From the NCBI GenBank assembly GCA_013397435.1, contig VZRG01001634.1, positions 99,443 through 163,442 of the forward strand: 64,000 bases of DNA. The letters are read 5' to 3'. Of this stretch, positions 49,740 to 63,600 are shown piece after piece (position 1 is the stretch's first letter; every line of letters starts with the position of its first letter). The position numbers were made by a program, and so were the translations under genes. The notes under the pieces were generated by a model. It was given only the letters and a program-made list of their open reading frames with translations. It was not told the origin of the DNA and ran no database searches. This DNA is from Erythrocercus mccallii (taxonomy: Eukaryota > Chordata > Aves > Passeriformes > Dicruridae).

Positions 49740-52700
49740 TGCAGTTTTGAGGAGGGTGTGGGGGAAGCAGGTGTGCTTCTCCAAATCCCAGGGATACTAA
49801 AGATGGCAGAGATGACAGCAAAATTCCTTCCATCTTCCCAGCCTTTCTCAACAGCCCCTTCCCACACTTTTTAATCACTTCAGAAAACATAAGGAGCAGA
49901 GTCACCCCTCCACCGCCCTGGCTGCCAGTTAGTTCTAATTGCCAGCACATCAATTACGATGCATTAATTTCTGGTTCCATTCCTCCCTTGTTTACCAGAC
50001 ATGATGTCAACTCAGTGCTTGGGTTGGACCAGTAGCTGTTTTTGTTTCCTGGTCTTCAGCAGGCACCCTGTCCATGCTCTCTCACAGGCCATTGTTACAG
50101 GCAAGTAGGACATTCTATGAAATGTCTGTCACATAAAAATCCAGCTTACAGTCTGGTTCTCGTATAAGTGTCTCCTATGCACTGCCCATCTTTATTTAAA
50201 TGTTAAGGCTAATGCCATTACAAAGTCAAATTAGTCTGCCCTCTAGACTTGTAATAACATTTAAGTAGGAAAAGTATTATCCTCTGTGTTCACCTTGACA
50301 ACTTCTGAGTGCTCCTGGTACCAAAAGTATTTCCACAAGGGCAGGGTTGGTTTTATTCACCCACTGTGTGCAGTATGCCAAGTCATTCTCTTCGCATTTT
50401 GCACTAATTAAAAAATAAACATGTAGTACGACAAGTTAGGTTCAGAAATCTCTGAAGGACAGACCTGCATACAGCACATCAGCTGATACTTTGTGCCCTC
50501 AGCTATGACTTATCCCTATTCTTTTAAATTACATTCAACTGGCTGATCAGTTCATAAAGTAAATGGACAGCTGCAGCAGAGAGCAGACATTTTAACAGCA
50601 GAGTGCTGTAGACATGGCTGCCTGCCAAAGAACACATTGTTAAAGCAAGCAGCATAAAATGAAAAATTAAGATATTGGCACCACGACCTACTGGTAAGAG
50701 CTGAGGGTCAGTAAAGGACACAGCTATAATCGAAAAGATTTCTTCCACTAGATTAAATTTAGGACAGGCTAAGCATCTTTGCTTTGGAGAAGTGTTCTGC
50801 AGTGCTGGGAACTGAGGCAAGTCTCCAAACAAACATAGAAGCCCCTGTTGCTGTCCTGGCCACCTCGGCTGCTCTGCTTGGCAACTGGCAACTTGGTACA
50901 ATCTCTCTTTATAGCACAGCTGTCGCAGCTGGACATAACAGCACCCAGATCAGTTCTGAAATGCACATTCTCAGTAATCAATACTTAAAGTATGTGCTTC
51001 ATTTAATACTCTGCTTTGGCTATTGTTTATTTATTTGAAAAAACATCAACGGTCTCTTGAAATTGCCTTTTGACTGAAACAGATGCAGAATAACAGCAGT
51101 GACAGAAAAGAATATATTCTGATGCTCCTTCCTCAGTGTCTGACAGTGTTATCACCAGTTAACAAACACTGCATTAAAAAAAATGGTTTGGAGAAATTCT
51201 CTAGTTAAATGGCTCAGCATTCATTATTCAGGAACTCCAAGCATGAGTGCACATCCCTTCCTCTGGGTGCATACATTGTGCCCAGTCTTTGCTTACTTAT
51301 CATCATGTGCTGGTAATAGAGTTGTGATTTTTTTTTTTTATTGCTGTCCTATACAGTGATTACGGTATAGCCTGTGGTGTGTCTTTATTCCCCTCAGTAA
51401 TTCTTCTGTCACTGTGACCTACTGCCTCTTCTTTGACTCTGATTTCTTTGCAGAAGTTGTGTTTTACTCCACATTCATGTTTAAATAGCTTGTCAACATC
51501 TCTGTGCCATCCCATCTGTTTCTGTGCCTGACAGCACTCTTTCCTTTGAAACAAGTTGGACCTGAACAATTAAGCAAACAGCTAAAATTGAGATGGTGAG
51601 ACTCTTCAAAAATGTCTTATAGGACCTGTGACAACATTACAGTATAAATCAAAATATTTTTTTTCTTGTTTGTTTATATAGAGTCTGTCTAGGAGTATTC
51701 CCAGTGATCCCTGGAGAGCACAGCTAAGAATTGAAGTCTTCTCAACCTTAGCTGTTCACAAGCAACAGGTAAAACATCTACAGATTTCATTATTTGCAAT
51801 CATTTAGCCAAAACCAAAGGTATGAAATACAGCCTGCATGTCTGCCAGGAAATCTTGTCAGCTCAGTGCAGCGAGATTTTCCTCCACAATGCAGAACAGC
51901 TCAGAAATTTCTAAGGTGAATCGTCAAGACTGTCCTTCAGTGAAATTTTATAATAAAGCAGGAGTTTTACTAATGCTTTCAATGATTTAGAAGGTGTGCA
52001 GGAACTGAGCCTGGACATCTCCAGCACGATATTCATTATTCATCCGTGTAAGTCGAGCAGAGCTCAGCTTTCCCCATGCTGCAGTGGGCAAGAAAGCAGT
52101 GTGTGTGATTATCCAGAAAGCCAGAGCCAGCCCTGCCGTGTGAGGTGATGAGAACAGGGAGAGGGAAGGGCAGCTCTGCTCAACCACGTGGTGCCAAACA
52201 CATCCCAGGACATGGGAGTTCTTGTGCCACATCCCACTGCGCTCACATGGGAGAGCAGGAGGTGTAGACCTCCCTGGGGATTCTTTTCTTTCCTCTTTAC
52301 CCCACCTAAATCCAGCACATTTACCCATGGGTTCAGACCATCTCGTTACAATTCGTACACTTCATGGTTAGGATTTTAACGTGAGGTGTTTCTCTGACCT
52401 TGCTCCAGATTATTTTTACACACCAGGAACAAATTACTGTATGAATAACAGTGCTTTCAGATGTTTTGGGTTAGGAAGCAATTCAGAAGACCTTGGGAAG
52501 CTGACTTTTTTTCAGTGGCTTAATAGAAGCAGATGGAAACAGGAAAAAACCACTTTTTCACATTATACATTTTAACAGGAAAGCACACCATTATCTAAAT
52601 TTTCTTATGCAAATCATCTCAACAGGTGTGAAATGAAGAGTAGTTTCATTCTCCTAAGCTGCCTCCATGAAAGTTTCAGCTTGGATAACCCAGTGTCACC

Positions 52701-55700
52701 CTAATCAAAAGGTGTTTAAAAATATAAGTGTCTAACATATATAATCAGCTAGAGATGTTTTATAACTGTATCCATAGGGATTTTTTGGGTTTATCCACAT
52801 CAGCCCTAATTGATTGTGACTTTATTTTAAAGCAGCCAGATAGGCTGGGTCAATTTCTTGCTAGAAAATTGAATTACATTTGCATTATGTTAACACAGGT
52901 TGATGAAACAGGCTGGATATAAGGAAAGGTTAAAATCTGGTACAGAAAAATCAGTCTGACCCTGCTTACACACAACTTTGCTGTCCTGGGCTACTACAAA
53001 CACAGACAGTAAGCTCCCTTCCATTTTAAGCAGCATTATTAAGTTGACCTGAAAAAGTGGGACAACTGAGCAGCTTAATATCACTCTCACAATGTGGAGG
53101 CTAATCTCTCCTATCTTTATTCAGGATGCTCCTTCTCCAGGACACCTCTCCCTGCGCGCTGTCTGGGTCCCGCGGTGATTGGGGTCACTGGGGCAGTGAC
53201 ACAAGCAGGAGGCTGCAAACCCTGCTGCAGCCCAGGCACGGGCACAGGGACATCTGCAGCTGAGCCACATATCCCCACGGATGCCCCAAGGCCACAGAGT
53301 TTCTCTTTTAAAGCATGACTTGTCACTAGGATCTCCCGAACGAACAGAGGAACACCCCTACCCGTGGTTAAGTGGCCACATTAAACAGGTTACAGCACCA
53401 CATTCCTCGCTGAGGCTGTGTGGAATGGGGTAAATCTAATCAGGGGCTGAAGATTGAAGGTGAATATGAATAATCTTTATCCCAGTGTCTCCCACGCAGC
53501 AGGCTCCTATCAGCATTTTTGCTGATAAAATTGAGCTATAAATATGAAAGACAATTTTAAGGGGAAAAACTTAAAACACGGTTGTAAGTTAGTGAGGCTG
53601 GAGTCAAATGTAATAGTAGTGAGTGCAATAAAAAAAAGCCAATTTGTTGCATCTTCTGGGGATGAGAGTCTCAGCGTAATAAAAGCAATGTACATACTAA
53701 GTATGATCAAGGTTAAGGTGACACCAAGGCTCATTTGTTTCAGTTCCTCTGCCTTCTGAAATCCTTTCTTAAATCTTAAGGCTTCAGTGACATCTGCTGT
53801 TGAAGACCTATTTAATTAATTAGTTGTAATTTAACAGATATTCCTTCTAAGTGAATTCTTCTTGCATGGAGTTCCTACTATTCAACTGTATTTGCAAAGA
53901 TTCTACCACAATTTTTTAATCTGATCAAAAAACGCTGAAACTGAGCTCTTTTGTTGTCATGTTCATCCCACAAGGTGTTAAATTATTCTTGCATTTTTAA
54001 AGCAACAGAATTTTTCTCTCTGCCTTGCTCCTGCCCTCCCTCCCAGTTTTAATACATGGAGATTGCACGAGCACGTGTTTTACTGCCAATAAAGCTATTC
54101 CCAATTTATGTTCAAACCCATTGGTGGAATACCAAGATGGAGTTTATGATCAAAAAGCAGCCATGACAAGAGGAAACATGATCCCAAAGCTTTGTAAACT
54201 AATGCTTCTGTGCTCTCACAGTAGCCTTTAAAGAGCTGAAAAGAGGAAATAATCTGTCTTCCCTTTCACGTGGGACTTTAATGCTTCCAAGAGCAGAACA
54301 GAAAGCATTTTGTCCAAGCAGTTCAAGAAATGCTTAAAGTCAGGCTGATTCTTTACCTCAGAGCAGAGACAGAATTATTCAGAATTGAACTCCCTGTACT
54401 GCAGGTCACGCCTCCAGTTACGTGATATGGTGATTTCTATCCTGGATAAAAGGTGTTATGTCAACGTAATACTCCAAGAACAAAATATGGCCTAGCAGTA
54501 GACAGGATGCTGCTGTGTAGTTGCATCTTTTTCTTGTCATTCTGACAAAGAACCCCTTGTCACATTAAAGTTAATGGCCCGTAATGCCCTGGAGTTGAGG
54601 TCACAGAGTTGGGCTCCAGAATTTTGCATCCTGCTTCTGCTGTAAAATTTGCTGCATTAACTTGAGTGAGGCACAAAGTGAAACCTTCAGAAGCATGCAG
54701 CATTTCTGGATGTTCACTTCAGACAGCAGATGTGCCTTGCAGAGGTGTCCCCAGAGCAGCAACAGGAGTGACTGGCACATGGCAGTGGTTTGCACCCTTT
54801 AGCCCCAGGTCTGCCGAGCTGCTCACGCAGAGATGGGAGCTCAGCATTACAGAGGCCCTTGGCAATACAGACCTCCTGTCCCTCCCAGAGGGGATGTGCT
54901 TCATACACATGGGAATTCCCCACTCTTTGGGCCCTGGTTGTTGGTGTTACAATAATCATTGGTCTGTTGGTATTGAGCTGTCAAGAATACAAAGTAAAAT
55001 GTGATGTAAAAGCTGAACTACCACAGCCCAAAGCAGAAAGGGACTTTTAAATTTTATTTCATCAAAGCATTCCACTTTGAGGGTTAGAAGTGACACTTGA
55101 AGGAGTGAAATCAAGCAGCCAAGGGGAAACCTGCCTCTACCCCACCAGACTTTCAGTCCTCCACATCACTGTAAGCCAGTGCGGTTGAAACAGTTACTAA
55201 ACATAGGATTGTATTATTTATTTCTGATCTTTTTTAAACTGTGGCTGTGACTGAAACATCCTTTCTCTTGAGCATTTTGACCTTGGATACAGCTGTAGTA
55301 AACAGAACTCGTTGAATTTAATTTTTTTCCTCACTGGAAGGGATCCAGGTCGAACTTTAGCACCATTTGGAGATGCTTAAGAGTTCCTGTACAGCTGCCT
55401 AGGCAGAGCAGGATCCAAGGGTGTGAAAAATAATTGACTGAGGAAGAGAGACCTCTCTATCAAAGAGGTAAGCATCAGCAATCCATAAATTTAAACAACT
55501 GAACTAAGTGGGGTAAGGAATCTAAACTCTACTTTAGCTAATCCTTTTAGGAAAAAATTGATGAACAGTGTAGAATTACATAGAAAAAAAATAAAAGGGG
55601 GGGGGAAAAATAGAAGTCACTGTCACCCCAAACTGTTTTTATAATGTAATTTAAAGTTGGCTACATTATGCATTGCTATATATTATTTCATTTAAAACCT

Positions 55701-58700
55701 GCGTTTTTCATAAGATTTTTTGCCAACATTTATCAACTGAAAAAAGCTGCTTTAATATGGAAAGCTTACTTCAAGGTTATTTCCCTATTTTTGGAATCAA
55801 AACCACACAAGTGTTGTACCAGTGTGAGATTTCTCTTGCACAGAATAAGCAAATATTTCTCAGTTTGTATTTTGGACCTTGTCCCTTCTTTAATGAAGTA
55901 TTGATTGTATTTTTACTTATTTGCATGTTAGGTTTCTTAAGCCAAAAACTACAAAAGTTACAAACTTGTGTTTATTTCTTATCCTTTAATTAAACATTTA
56001 TTCTTATTCTCAATTAAATATTATATTCTAATATACAAGGTCTAATTAGCAATATTCTATTAGCATTATTTAACATTCTGCTAAGTCATGTGATACATTA
56101 TCCAAGACATTTTCTTCCACATTTGGACTGTATAAAAAAGTCTTCCATAACTGATTTATTTTTCCATTTCAACCAAAGTGGGACATGGATAATAATTTAT
56201 ATCTCTTCTAAAATTCCTGATACTCCAAAATAGCATATACATCCCCAAAAAACCCATATTTCAGGTTATATGGCAGTAGATTTTCATTATCAAATAATTT
56301 ACAGTGAGTTTAAGTCAGACTTTTCAACATATGTTCTGCCTTAAATAACTTTCATTAGCAATTAATTAAAGACTTCATCCATAAGTGGAATACTTAAACA
56401 CAAAGTCCCTGATTATCACCAAGACCTTGACTGCTAATTGCACATTTTCATACAAGTGAAACATTCCAAGGTTGACTTGCAAAAGCCACTGCAAGACTTC
56501 AACACTTCCTTGCTTTCATTTTTTTCAGGAGCCCATGGGACTCCAGCTGGGAGTACCTGGTGCCAGTTCTTCAGCACCTCCCTGATTTCATGTCCCCACA
56601 GCCAGGCACAAAGGAGCCCAGGCTGCTTTAGTCCTTGCTAAGGGCACTGTGCCCTGAAAGCTGGGAAGGAGCTGAATGCAGAGGTGGGTAAAACTTGAAA
56701 TACCCTGTTTCCTCAGGTTTGTTGTGTGCATTTATTTACCCAGCTGGTTTAAACATCCCTACCCTGTTTCTACAACTGCTGCAGTTGATGTGAAAAGCCT
56801 CCATTCCCTTTTCCATTCCCTTGCAGTTATGCCCTGAAGTTATCATCTCCTTTGAAATGGCTGAAACTCTTTTTCAGTCCTCTGACTTGCAAAAATGACC
56901 AGAAATATGAGATCAGAGGGGAAGCTACAAAGCCAATTCCTGTTCAAGCCAAGAGCACCCAAACCAATCCGTGAGTTTGAGCAATGAAGGCTGGTGTTTT
57001 CATCTGAATGAACTGTTAGTTCTATCCATTACTTGCAAGTGAATATGAAATAATCCTTAGCTAAAGTTTCCAGCTAAGGCATTTATGATCGTTCTGAGCT
57101 AAAATTTAACGCAAACATTACAATGACCTAAATGAGAATTAAAATGATTGCCTTGCAGAAGCCCAGCTCACTCCCATTTGTGCGATAGACTGAAGTTTGA
57201 AACACCACAGTCCTAGAAACACCCTTGAGCACACTTTTTTAAAAGGCTGGAAGGAACAGATGGCTTTTGAACCCTGATGCTATTGGTGCTGTCGGCATGA
57301 TGGAGCACTGTACCCTCATTTGTACTGATTGGGGTCAAATCAGCTCTAGCCTGTAATTTACCCTAACCCCTGAGTCCTTTTTTCTAATTAGAATATCTGT
57401 CATTACCTATTCCAACGGCAATGATAACCTGCTGAACTCTAATGAATCAATCCCATCTGCCTTGCTGTGCATATCCTCGGCCATTTCGCTGCTCAGAACC
57501 AAAAGAATTCATCGTGGCCCAGAAGCCAGCAATCACATGTGCTGCTCCTCGTATTGGGATGCAAATGGAAGAGTTATCCTGGGCTGAGCTGTGATTTTCT
57601 GCAGGATTTTATTACTGGGGGGTTTGTAAGGTCATTCCCATGAGAACCTTTAACAGTCTGCAAAGCTAAACACGAAATGCAAAAGCACAGGTGCTGTTCT
57701 TCAGCTGAGAATTGATGGTCTTGTGTGAAGGAGGGAGGTGAAGGGCACCCAACAGCTGCAGTCCATCTAACCCCAAAGTTTAAACATCTGTCAGTTCATA
57801 CAGTACAGCTGCATTCTCCCAGCTTTGACACCTGGGTTAGACCAGAGGCATCTGAGCATCACCCCAACAGGTACCAGATGTGATTCTTCCACGGTGATGT
57901 TCAGAGCCCTCACAGTGCAATTCTGTCCTGGAACGCTGCTGGGATAGCTCATTTTATCCTACCAAAGACGCCTTCCAGGCAGGAAAGCTGTGGAAGGCCC
58001 ACATGCCATGTGTTAAGCTCAAAAACAATTTGGAAACTGCTGCTTATTTAAAGAGGATTTAAAGAGGATTTAACTGATTCCAGCTCATTCTGCCGTAGAC
58101 AGGAGCGTTTTGCAGGATAAAGGGGACAACAGCAGCTAGATTACTAACATTGCATCTGGTTTAAAAACAGTTTTCACAGGTCTACATTTTTGGGGAGAAG
58201 AGATTTGCTGTATTTTTCCCCCATAATTCTGCATATTCAATGTACTTTATTGCCTTATATGTTTTCCCTTCATGCTTTTCTTCTTGCTTTCATGCACAAC
58301 TTGCTGTTTCTTTCTGTGTTGAAAAAGGCTCATGAATTAACCAAATAGATTCAAAATTTCTAGAAACTGTTGTGTATTTGATACCTGCACCTACTACAGT
58401 GCAGGAGGCTGCATTTTTCTGGAAAGGGTCTGCTCATCCCCATTGTTTTGCAATAGAAAATTATCAGCAGCCACAGCAAGAGAGTTTTAGTGAATCTGGA
58501 GACCACAGCCATGTTTCTTGAACCCAAACCACTTGCCATGCATTTGCCTCCTGAAAGGATGGTAAAGAAAGCACATGCACCTTTCTAAATGATGCTTTTA
58601 AATTTTTCCCCCTTAGTAAAACTGTACAGCAGCTGCAGTGGAGCAGGGAGGCATCTTGAACGGAGAAAATTATTTATAGATTGGGAAAATTTAGAAATAA

Positions 58701-59734
58701 TCCTTATCCTTTACATTATCCGTTAACTCACAGAAGATCCCAGGTGTCTGAATGAGTTACAGCAGTGCAGCAGAGCTGCACAGAAGTTGCTTACTTGTGC
58801 ATATCAGCAGTGGCAGAAAAAATCTGCTTTGATCAGCCTCACAAGACCTTTATGGGAATATTCTCTTTCCTCATGAGGGTGTTCTGTGACACGCAGCCTA
58901 GTTATGCTGGCAGGAAGATTTGAAGTCTCAAGACTGGCTGCTCTGTGCTGGCCTGCAATTACACCAGTGGCTGAGAGGGTGGATTGATTGAATTGTTACA
59001 TTCTTTTGGCTAAAACACTTTATGTGCAGCTCAAGAGTGAAAAGAGATGCTGCTAGCTTTTCAAGTTCATCATAATTCACCCTAAATGAATTACCTCTAC
59101 CATTGCTCAAGGGAAAGGCTTAGGAACATTCAGATTGACAGGTGAGAGGTTTTCTGACCAACTCTGTCCTGCTAGATCTTGGCAAGAAACTCAAATTTAA
59201 TTTCCAGGTCCAGGTATTTGGTTCTGGAGCATGAAGAACAAAAGGCTTGTTTCTGGATTTCTCCACTGGTAGTTGGTGATCTGCCAGTAAAACACAGATG
59301 CAGCTACAACCCCCAGATATTTTGTCAGGATCAGAGTGATGAACAACTGGAATTCTGTAGTGACAGATTCCATAGCAAGTTCTCCAGAAGGGATGCACCA
59401 GGGATGCATTTTTATAGAGAGGGATATTAGATAAATGCTGTCCAGCTGGCCTGAGGCTCTCCTGGGTCCCACAAGCCCAATGGCAGCAGGAACACCAATG
59501 GTCCCATTAGCATTAATTATGAAAAGAACAAGTTGCTTTCCAACAGCTTGATACACTATTTTCTTTCTAATCTTTCTAATCTGGAGTTAGCAAAGGAATA
59601 GATGGCAACTGCCAGCTCGGATACAACCTCAGGACAGGATTTGCTGATGTCTGTTGGCTTCTTACACAACTGCCCCAAGCAGCCAGAGCTCAGGAAGTGT
59701 TTGTACACTGATTTAAGGCACAGGGTGTGACTCT
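49740..59734. other. Intergenic, about 10 kb, no gene recognised
   Basis: Mostly AT-rich, with a more GC-rich patch at about 53130-53300, a poly-A/poly-G run at about 55583-55606, and a short tandem AAAGAGGATTT at about 58052-58070. The 119-codon hydrophobic ORF at 59197-59556 (minus) is not assigned. Confidence 0.6.
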
Positions 59735-59815
59735 TGGGGCTGTCCTGTGCAGGGCCAGAAGCTGGACTTGAAGGTCCTTCTGGTTCCCTTCCAGCTCAGG
59801 ATATTTTGTGCTTCT
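59735..59815 (+). mobile_element. CR1 LINE 3'-end fragment
   Basis: The plus strand reads GGACTTGAAGGTCCTTCTGG, then TTCCCTTCCAGCTCAGGATA and TTTTGTGCTTCT. This is the sense 3' terminus of CR1 with a degraded ATTCTATGATTCT tail. Confidence 0.75.
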
Positions 59816-60504
59816 CTAACCTGAACAACGGGCTTTGCCTGGGACTTGAATACTGTGTTACACTTTTTCATTTCTTGGCTTCTCCGAGATTTTAAAATTC
59901 AAAAGCTGTGCTTAACTATTACTTATAATAGAATCCAGTTCCATTAACTGTACTGTTAAGAAATACATTTATGTTCAAAGAATAATTATCATATGACTTA
60001 AAATAAAACTTGACCTATACTTAGTTAATCATATAATGGAAATCTCATTGTTCTTGTACATCATGTATTTATACTTCTCAAACATTTACATAAAATAAAC
60101 ATTTTATGTAGGGCTGAACTATTTTATACATTGACTATTTGATACCATAACTGGGACAAATTCAGACTGATAATTGCCATACTGTACCCTCTAAAACAAA
60201 GAAACAAACCTAAAATAACCTAACCAAAAAAAAAAAATAAAAAAAAAATCTGGGTTTCTCTGGTGGGTTGACCAAGGCTGGAGATGAGGGGCCCACCAAA
60301 GCCCTTATTTGAAAAATATTAATGAGTTATTTCACAGTAACTGTTCTTGCTATTATTACGCCTATTATTCTCCCCTGTTTATCAATGATAACCTATGCTT
60401 ATAGTATTTCTGTTTTACCTTAATAGATACATAGATATTAACTCTCAGGTTGCTGGCCTGAGAATTTCCTTGAGGTTGCTGTTCCTCAAGGTAATAAGGT
60501 TTTC
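59816..60504. other. Intergenic, no gene recognised
   Basis: Very AT-rich, including an A-rich tract at about 60225-60249. Confidence 0.6.
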
Positions 60505-60674
60505 TGTCTTCTCTTTATCCTTGGTGTCTCACACCGAAGCCAGAGACGACAAGTTGAGTCCAACAGCTCGTGTTATCAAAGTTGTTTATTCATGGCTATC
60601 TATCAGTTCTTGTTCGGCTTTGCAAGGCGTCCCCAGCAAAGCAAGACACGAGGCTGGACTGAGCGGACCAGAGA
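60505..60674 (-). mobile_element. LTR fragment of an endogenous retrovirus-like element
   Basis: The minus strand shows GCCATGAATAAACAACTTTG (polyadenylation signal), followed by a segment ending GGCTTCGGTGTGAGACACCA. This resembles the R-U5 end of an avian ERV LTR. The U3 side stops abruptly at the single N at 60675. No internal viral genes are present. Confidence 0.55.
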
Positions 60675-60675
60675 N
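60675..60675. other. Single ambiguous base (N)
   Basis: This isolated N sits exactly where the LTR-like sequence stops and unrelated AT-rich sequence begins, so it may mark a join or collapse in the assembly. Confidence 0.95.
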
Positions 60676-63600
60676 ATTAACTTAATATTTTTGCATTACC
60701 TTATTGATGTGGAGCTTGTAATCACTAAATGCTTTTCAGTCAATGGGGTGCTTGTCAGCAATGCCAGATAGCATGGAGTAAATCCAGTTCAGCCAGTCAC
60801 TCTGGAGAAAAAGCTTCACATGGCTCCCGGCAAATATTCTGGCACCAGTGCGGAAACAGGACAAATTCAGTGCTGTCTGGAGGTACAGATTTGCATAACA
60901 GACAGTTTCAAGCTGCCCAAGCAGAACTGGGATAGCTTTCAGGGTCTGTCTTCCCAGTGTTAGAATGGCAGTAATAGGAGTTGCTCTAATGTTTTCTCTA
61001 AAGCCACTGAGCTACAGGTTTCAAAGCAGCCTGTGAAAACAAAGCGTAGTGGAACATACCCCTGGACACTTGCTAAAGTCCCTTGCAAAACTAAAGCTTT
61101 AGATAACAAATAGGATCAGGAAAACCTTCCTGCACAAGCAAGAAATCCTATCCCACTTCTTCCCCCACTAATTTCCAGGCAGTTTGATATATAATCTCAG
61201 AAAGGAGGCACTATTAGAACACTGGGGAGATGCAAGTGTTAGCAGTTATTTCCAGTAGGAGCATGGACAAACATTTTGCAAGCAAACCCAAGGGCACACT
61301 TACACTGCAAAAGCTTTTACCTCCCATCAGCTTCAGGAATACTCCTGATGTTTCCCACAATGTCAGTTCCAGTAAGACTCTTTGTTTTCACACTTTTCAA
61401 TTATCCTAACAGCACATTAAAGTGCAGAACACAACCTTTTCTTTCCAGGCCACAGTAATGAATGTTTATGGAGGGTCTAAACTATTATTTACAGTAGTAT
61501 TTGCTTATGAATGTGAAAACAGAGATTAAGTACACCAAGTCAAGCTCTGCAGTGCTGCCTGTGTGTTGTTCACCTTTGGTACATCCTGTCCTTGGCAGGG
61601 AGCTACTCTTGTACCATCAAAAGAACAGGAAAAGCTCCTCCATGTGCTAAGGGAGCACCAGGTACCAGAGCCACATGGGTTAATGGAATGGGCCAGGGAA
61701 TTGATTTGTCTGCAGTGATACAGCAGAACGATGCACCACAGGATGACACTGCAGAATGAGGGACTTGCACCCCAAGGGATCCAAGAGGAATTTTTTTGGT
61801 ATCTGAGCACTCTATATAGCTATCTAAAATAGATTTTAATGTGCTTATGAGACTGAAATGGACCTGTATAAGGGCATCCAGCAAATTCTGCATCAACAAA
61901 ATATTTGCCACACAGTTTAACTTGCAAATGCTACAGATTTTTCCTTATATTTAATACAAAGGACAACAGTTACAGGACACTGATAAAAAATTAATCAACG
62001 TTTCCCCCCTACCCCAGCCTGTGGCAGCTCTGATGGCTGCAGGCTGGAATGCATTCAGCTCAAACACTGCCTGATCCAATTTCATAAACCAGCTTTTCTT
62101 TCTTTCGCTTTTATCCATTGTATGTAAATAGCTTGAAAATTCAAGAAGCTACCTCAAATTGGATCAATGGGCTAATCCCTTGGGCTTTTGGCTCCTACCA
62201 TCATCATAATTATGGCAGTAATAACAACAATCAGAGCAGTAATAACAGTCATTTCTGCAAAGCCTTCGCCCTGTGGCATCCTAAAATCTCTGCGGTCTCA
62301 AATGGGAGCGCTCACAAGGCCGGCTGCAGAAAGGCAAGGACACAGCTGTCTCCCAGGGACCTGGCCAGCTGTGTGAGGGTCCTTTAATTTTTTGTCTTAG
62401 TCCTTTGTTATCAGTCTGGGAGCATCTGAGGCAGCAGAGAAACAGGCTGCTTGTGCTAGAAGCCTGACCCTAGCCCCTCCACAATATTACGTGCGTTACT
62501 TTCTTCATCTGGCTGTGGGGGCTGTCCTTTCTGAGACACCATGTTCGTGTTCAGGAAGAGCACAGTGGATGCTCAGGTTCCCTCCTGACCATCCAAAGGA
62601 AGAGCAAGGAGGGCAGTTTCTGCCCGGTAGCCTCGGGAGCTGTGTGTGTGTATTGAGTGTATTGTTACCCTGTGAAGGCACTCAGCCTCCCTAAGGTCAC
62701 TTCCCAAGGGCACCGTGCAGCCCTGGAGGAGAGCAGGGCATTAGTGCTGCCTCACCCTGGGCTACAAAGCAGATTAAAGCTCCCTCTGCTTCTCCAAAGC
62801 ACCCTTTATTAGTTTTAAGCCTGGCTACATGCAGTGTGAGGAACACAATTAGGGGTTAACTCTTTCAAGTGTATGACAGCTCATGAGAGCTGTTTGAAAA
62901 TACCCAAACACCAAATCCAGCCTAAACAAAAAGAGAAGAGCAAATTCGAGGACAAAAGGAAAAAAGTTTCAGCAGAGGAACAGAGCACGCTGTGCATCTG
63001 CTCTTGAGTTACTGCAATGACATTTGGAGCTAAATTTCCAGATCCAAATGGTGATGCAATAATTCCAGTTTAGGAGCTTTTTCTATTCAGAATAGCCATT
63101 TTCTTCCTTTTATAACTGTCTCAAGCTGTACAATAGCCTGAAGTAGATCATGTAAGTTCTAGCCTAGAAATGCTAAATGAACAGCATAGCCATTTTTAAT
63201 TGAGCAAGAAATGTTTAATTTTAAAGTATCCTTGCCACATACTCCAGCAGTTGCTATGTCCATCTACCTAACCCAGCTCATAGGCAGTATCTAGGGATGG
63301 GAGATTCATATTTCCCACTGCATCCAAGCCCTTTTCTCTTGTATACAGGCAGTCTTTAATGAGCATCCTCATCACAAACTGCAAGAATCAGTGTAGGACA
63401 TTTTTATGGACTGCCCTACAAACATGGGGTGCTGGTAAGATGTGCAGGTTTTGGAGATTTCTGGATGAGTCACTTCTTTCTATTCCAGTCACAAGCGCCT
63501 CAAGGACAGAGATTTTTTTTCCTGAACTGACAGATAAGCTGCATCAATACCTGGTGCTGTGATGGGGTTTCTGTACAGAGGGATGCTAGGATGTATAAAT

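Noticed and set aside
49578..49784. 68-codon minus-strand ORF spanning one 94-bp repeat as a possible duplicated exon
   Set aside because: No AG/GT borders flank the repeated part, and 31 open codons in one frame are expected fairly often by chance.
59197..59556. 119-codon minus-strand ORF with a hydrophobic stretch
   Set aside because: It suggests a membrane segment, but I recognise no family, its overlapping frames are also open for 80-90 codons, and it has no clear splice or promoter context. Most likely chance or an old relic.
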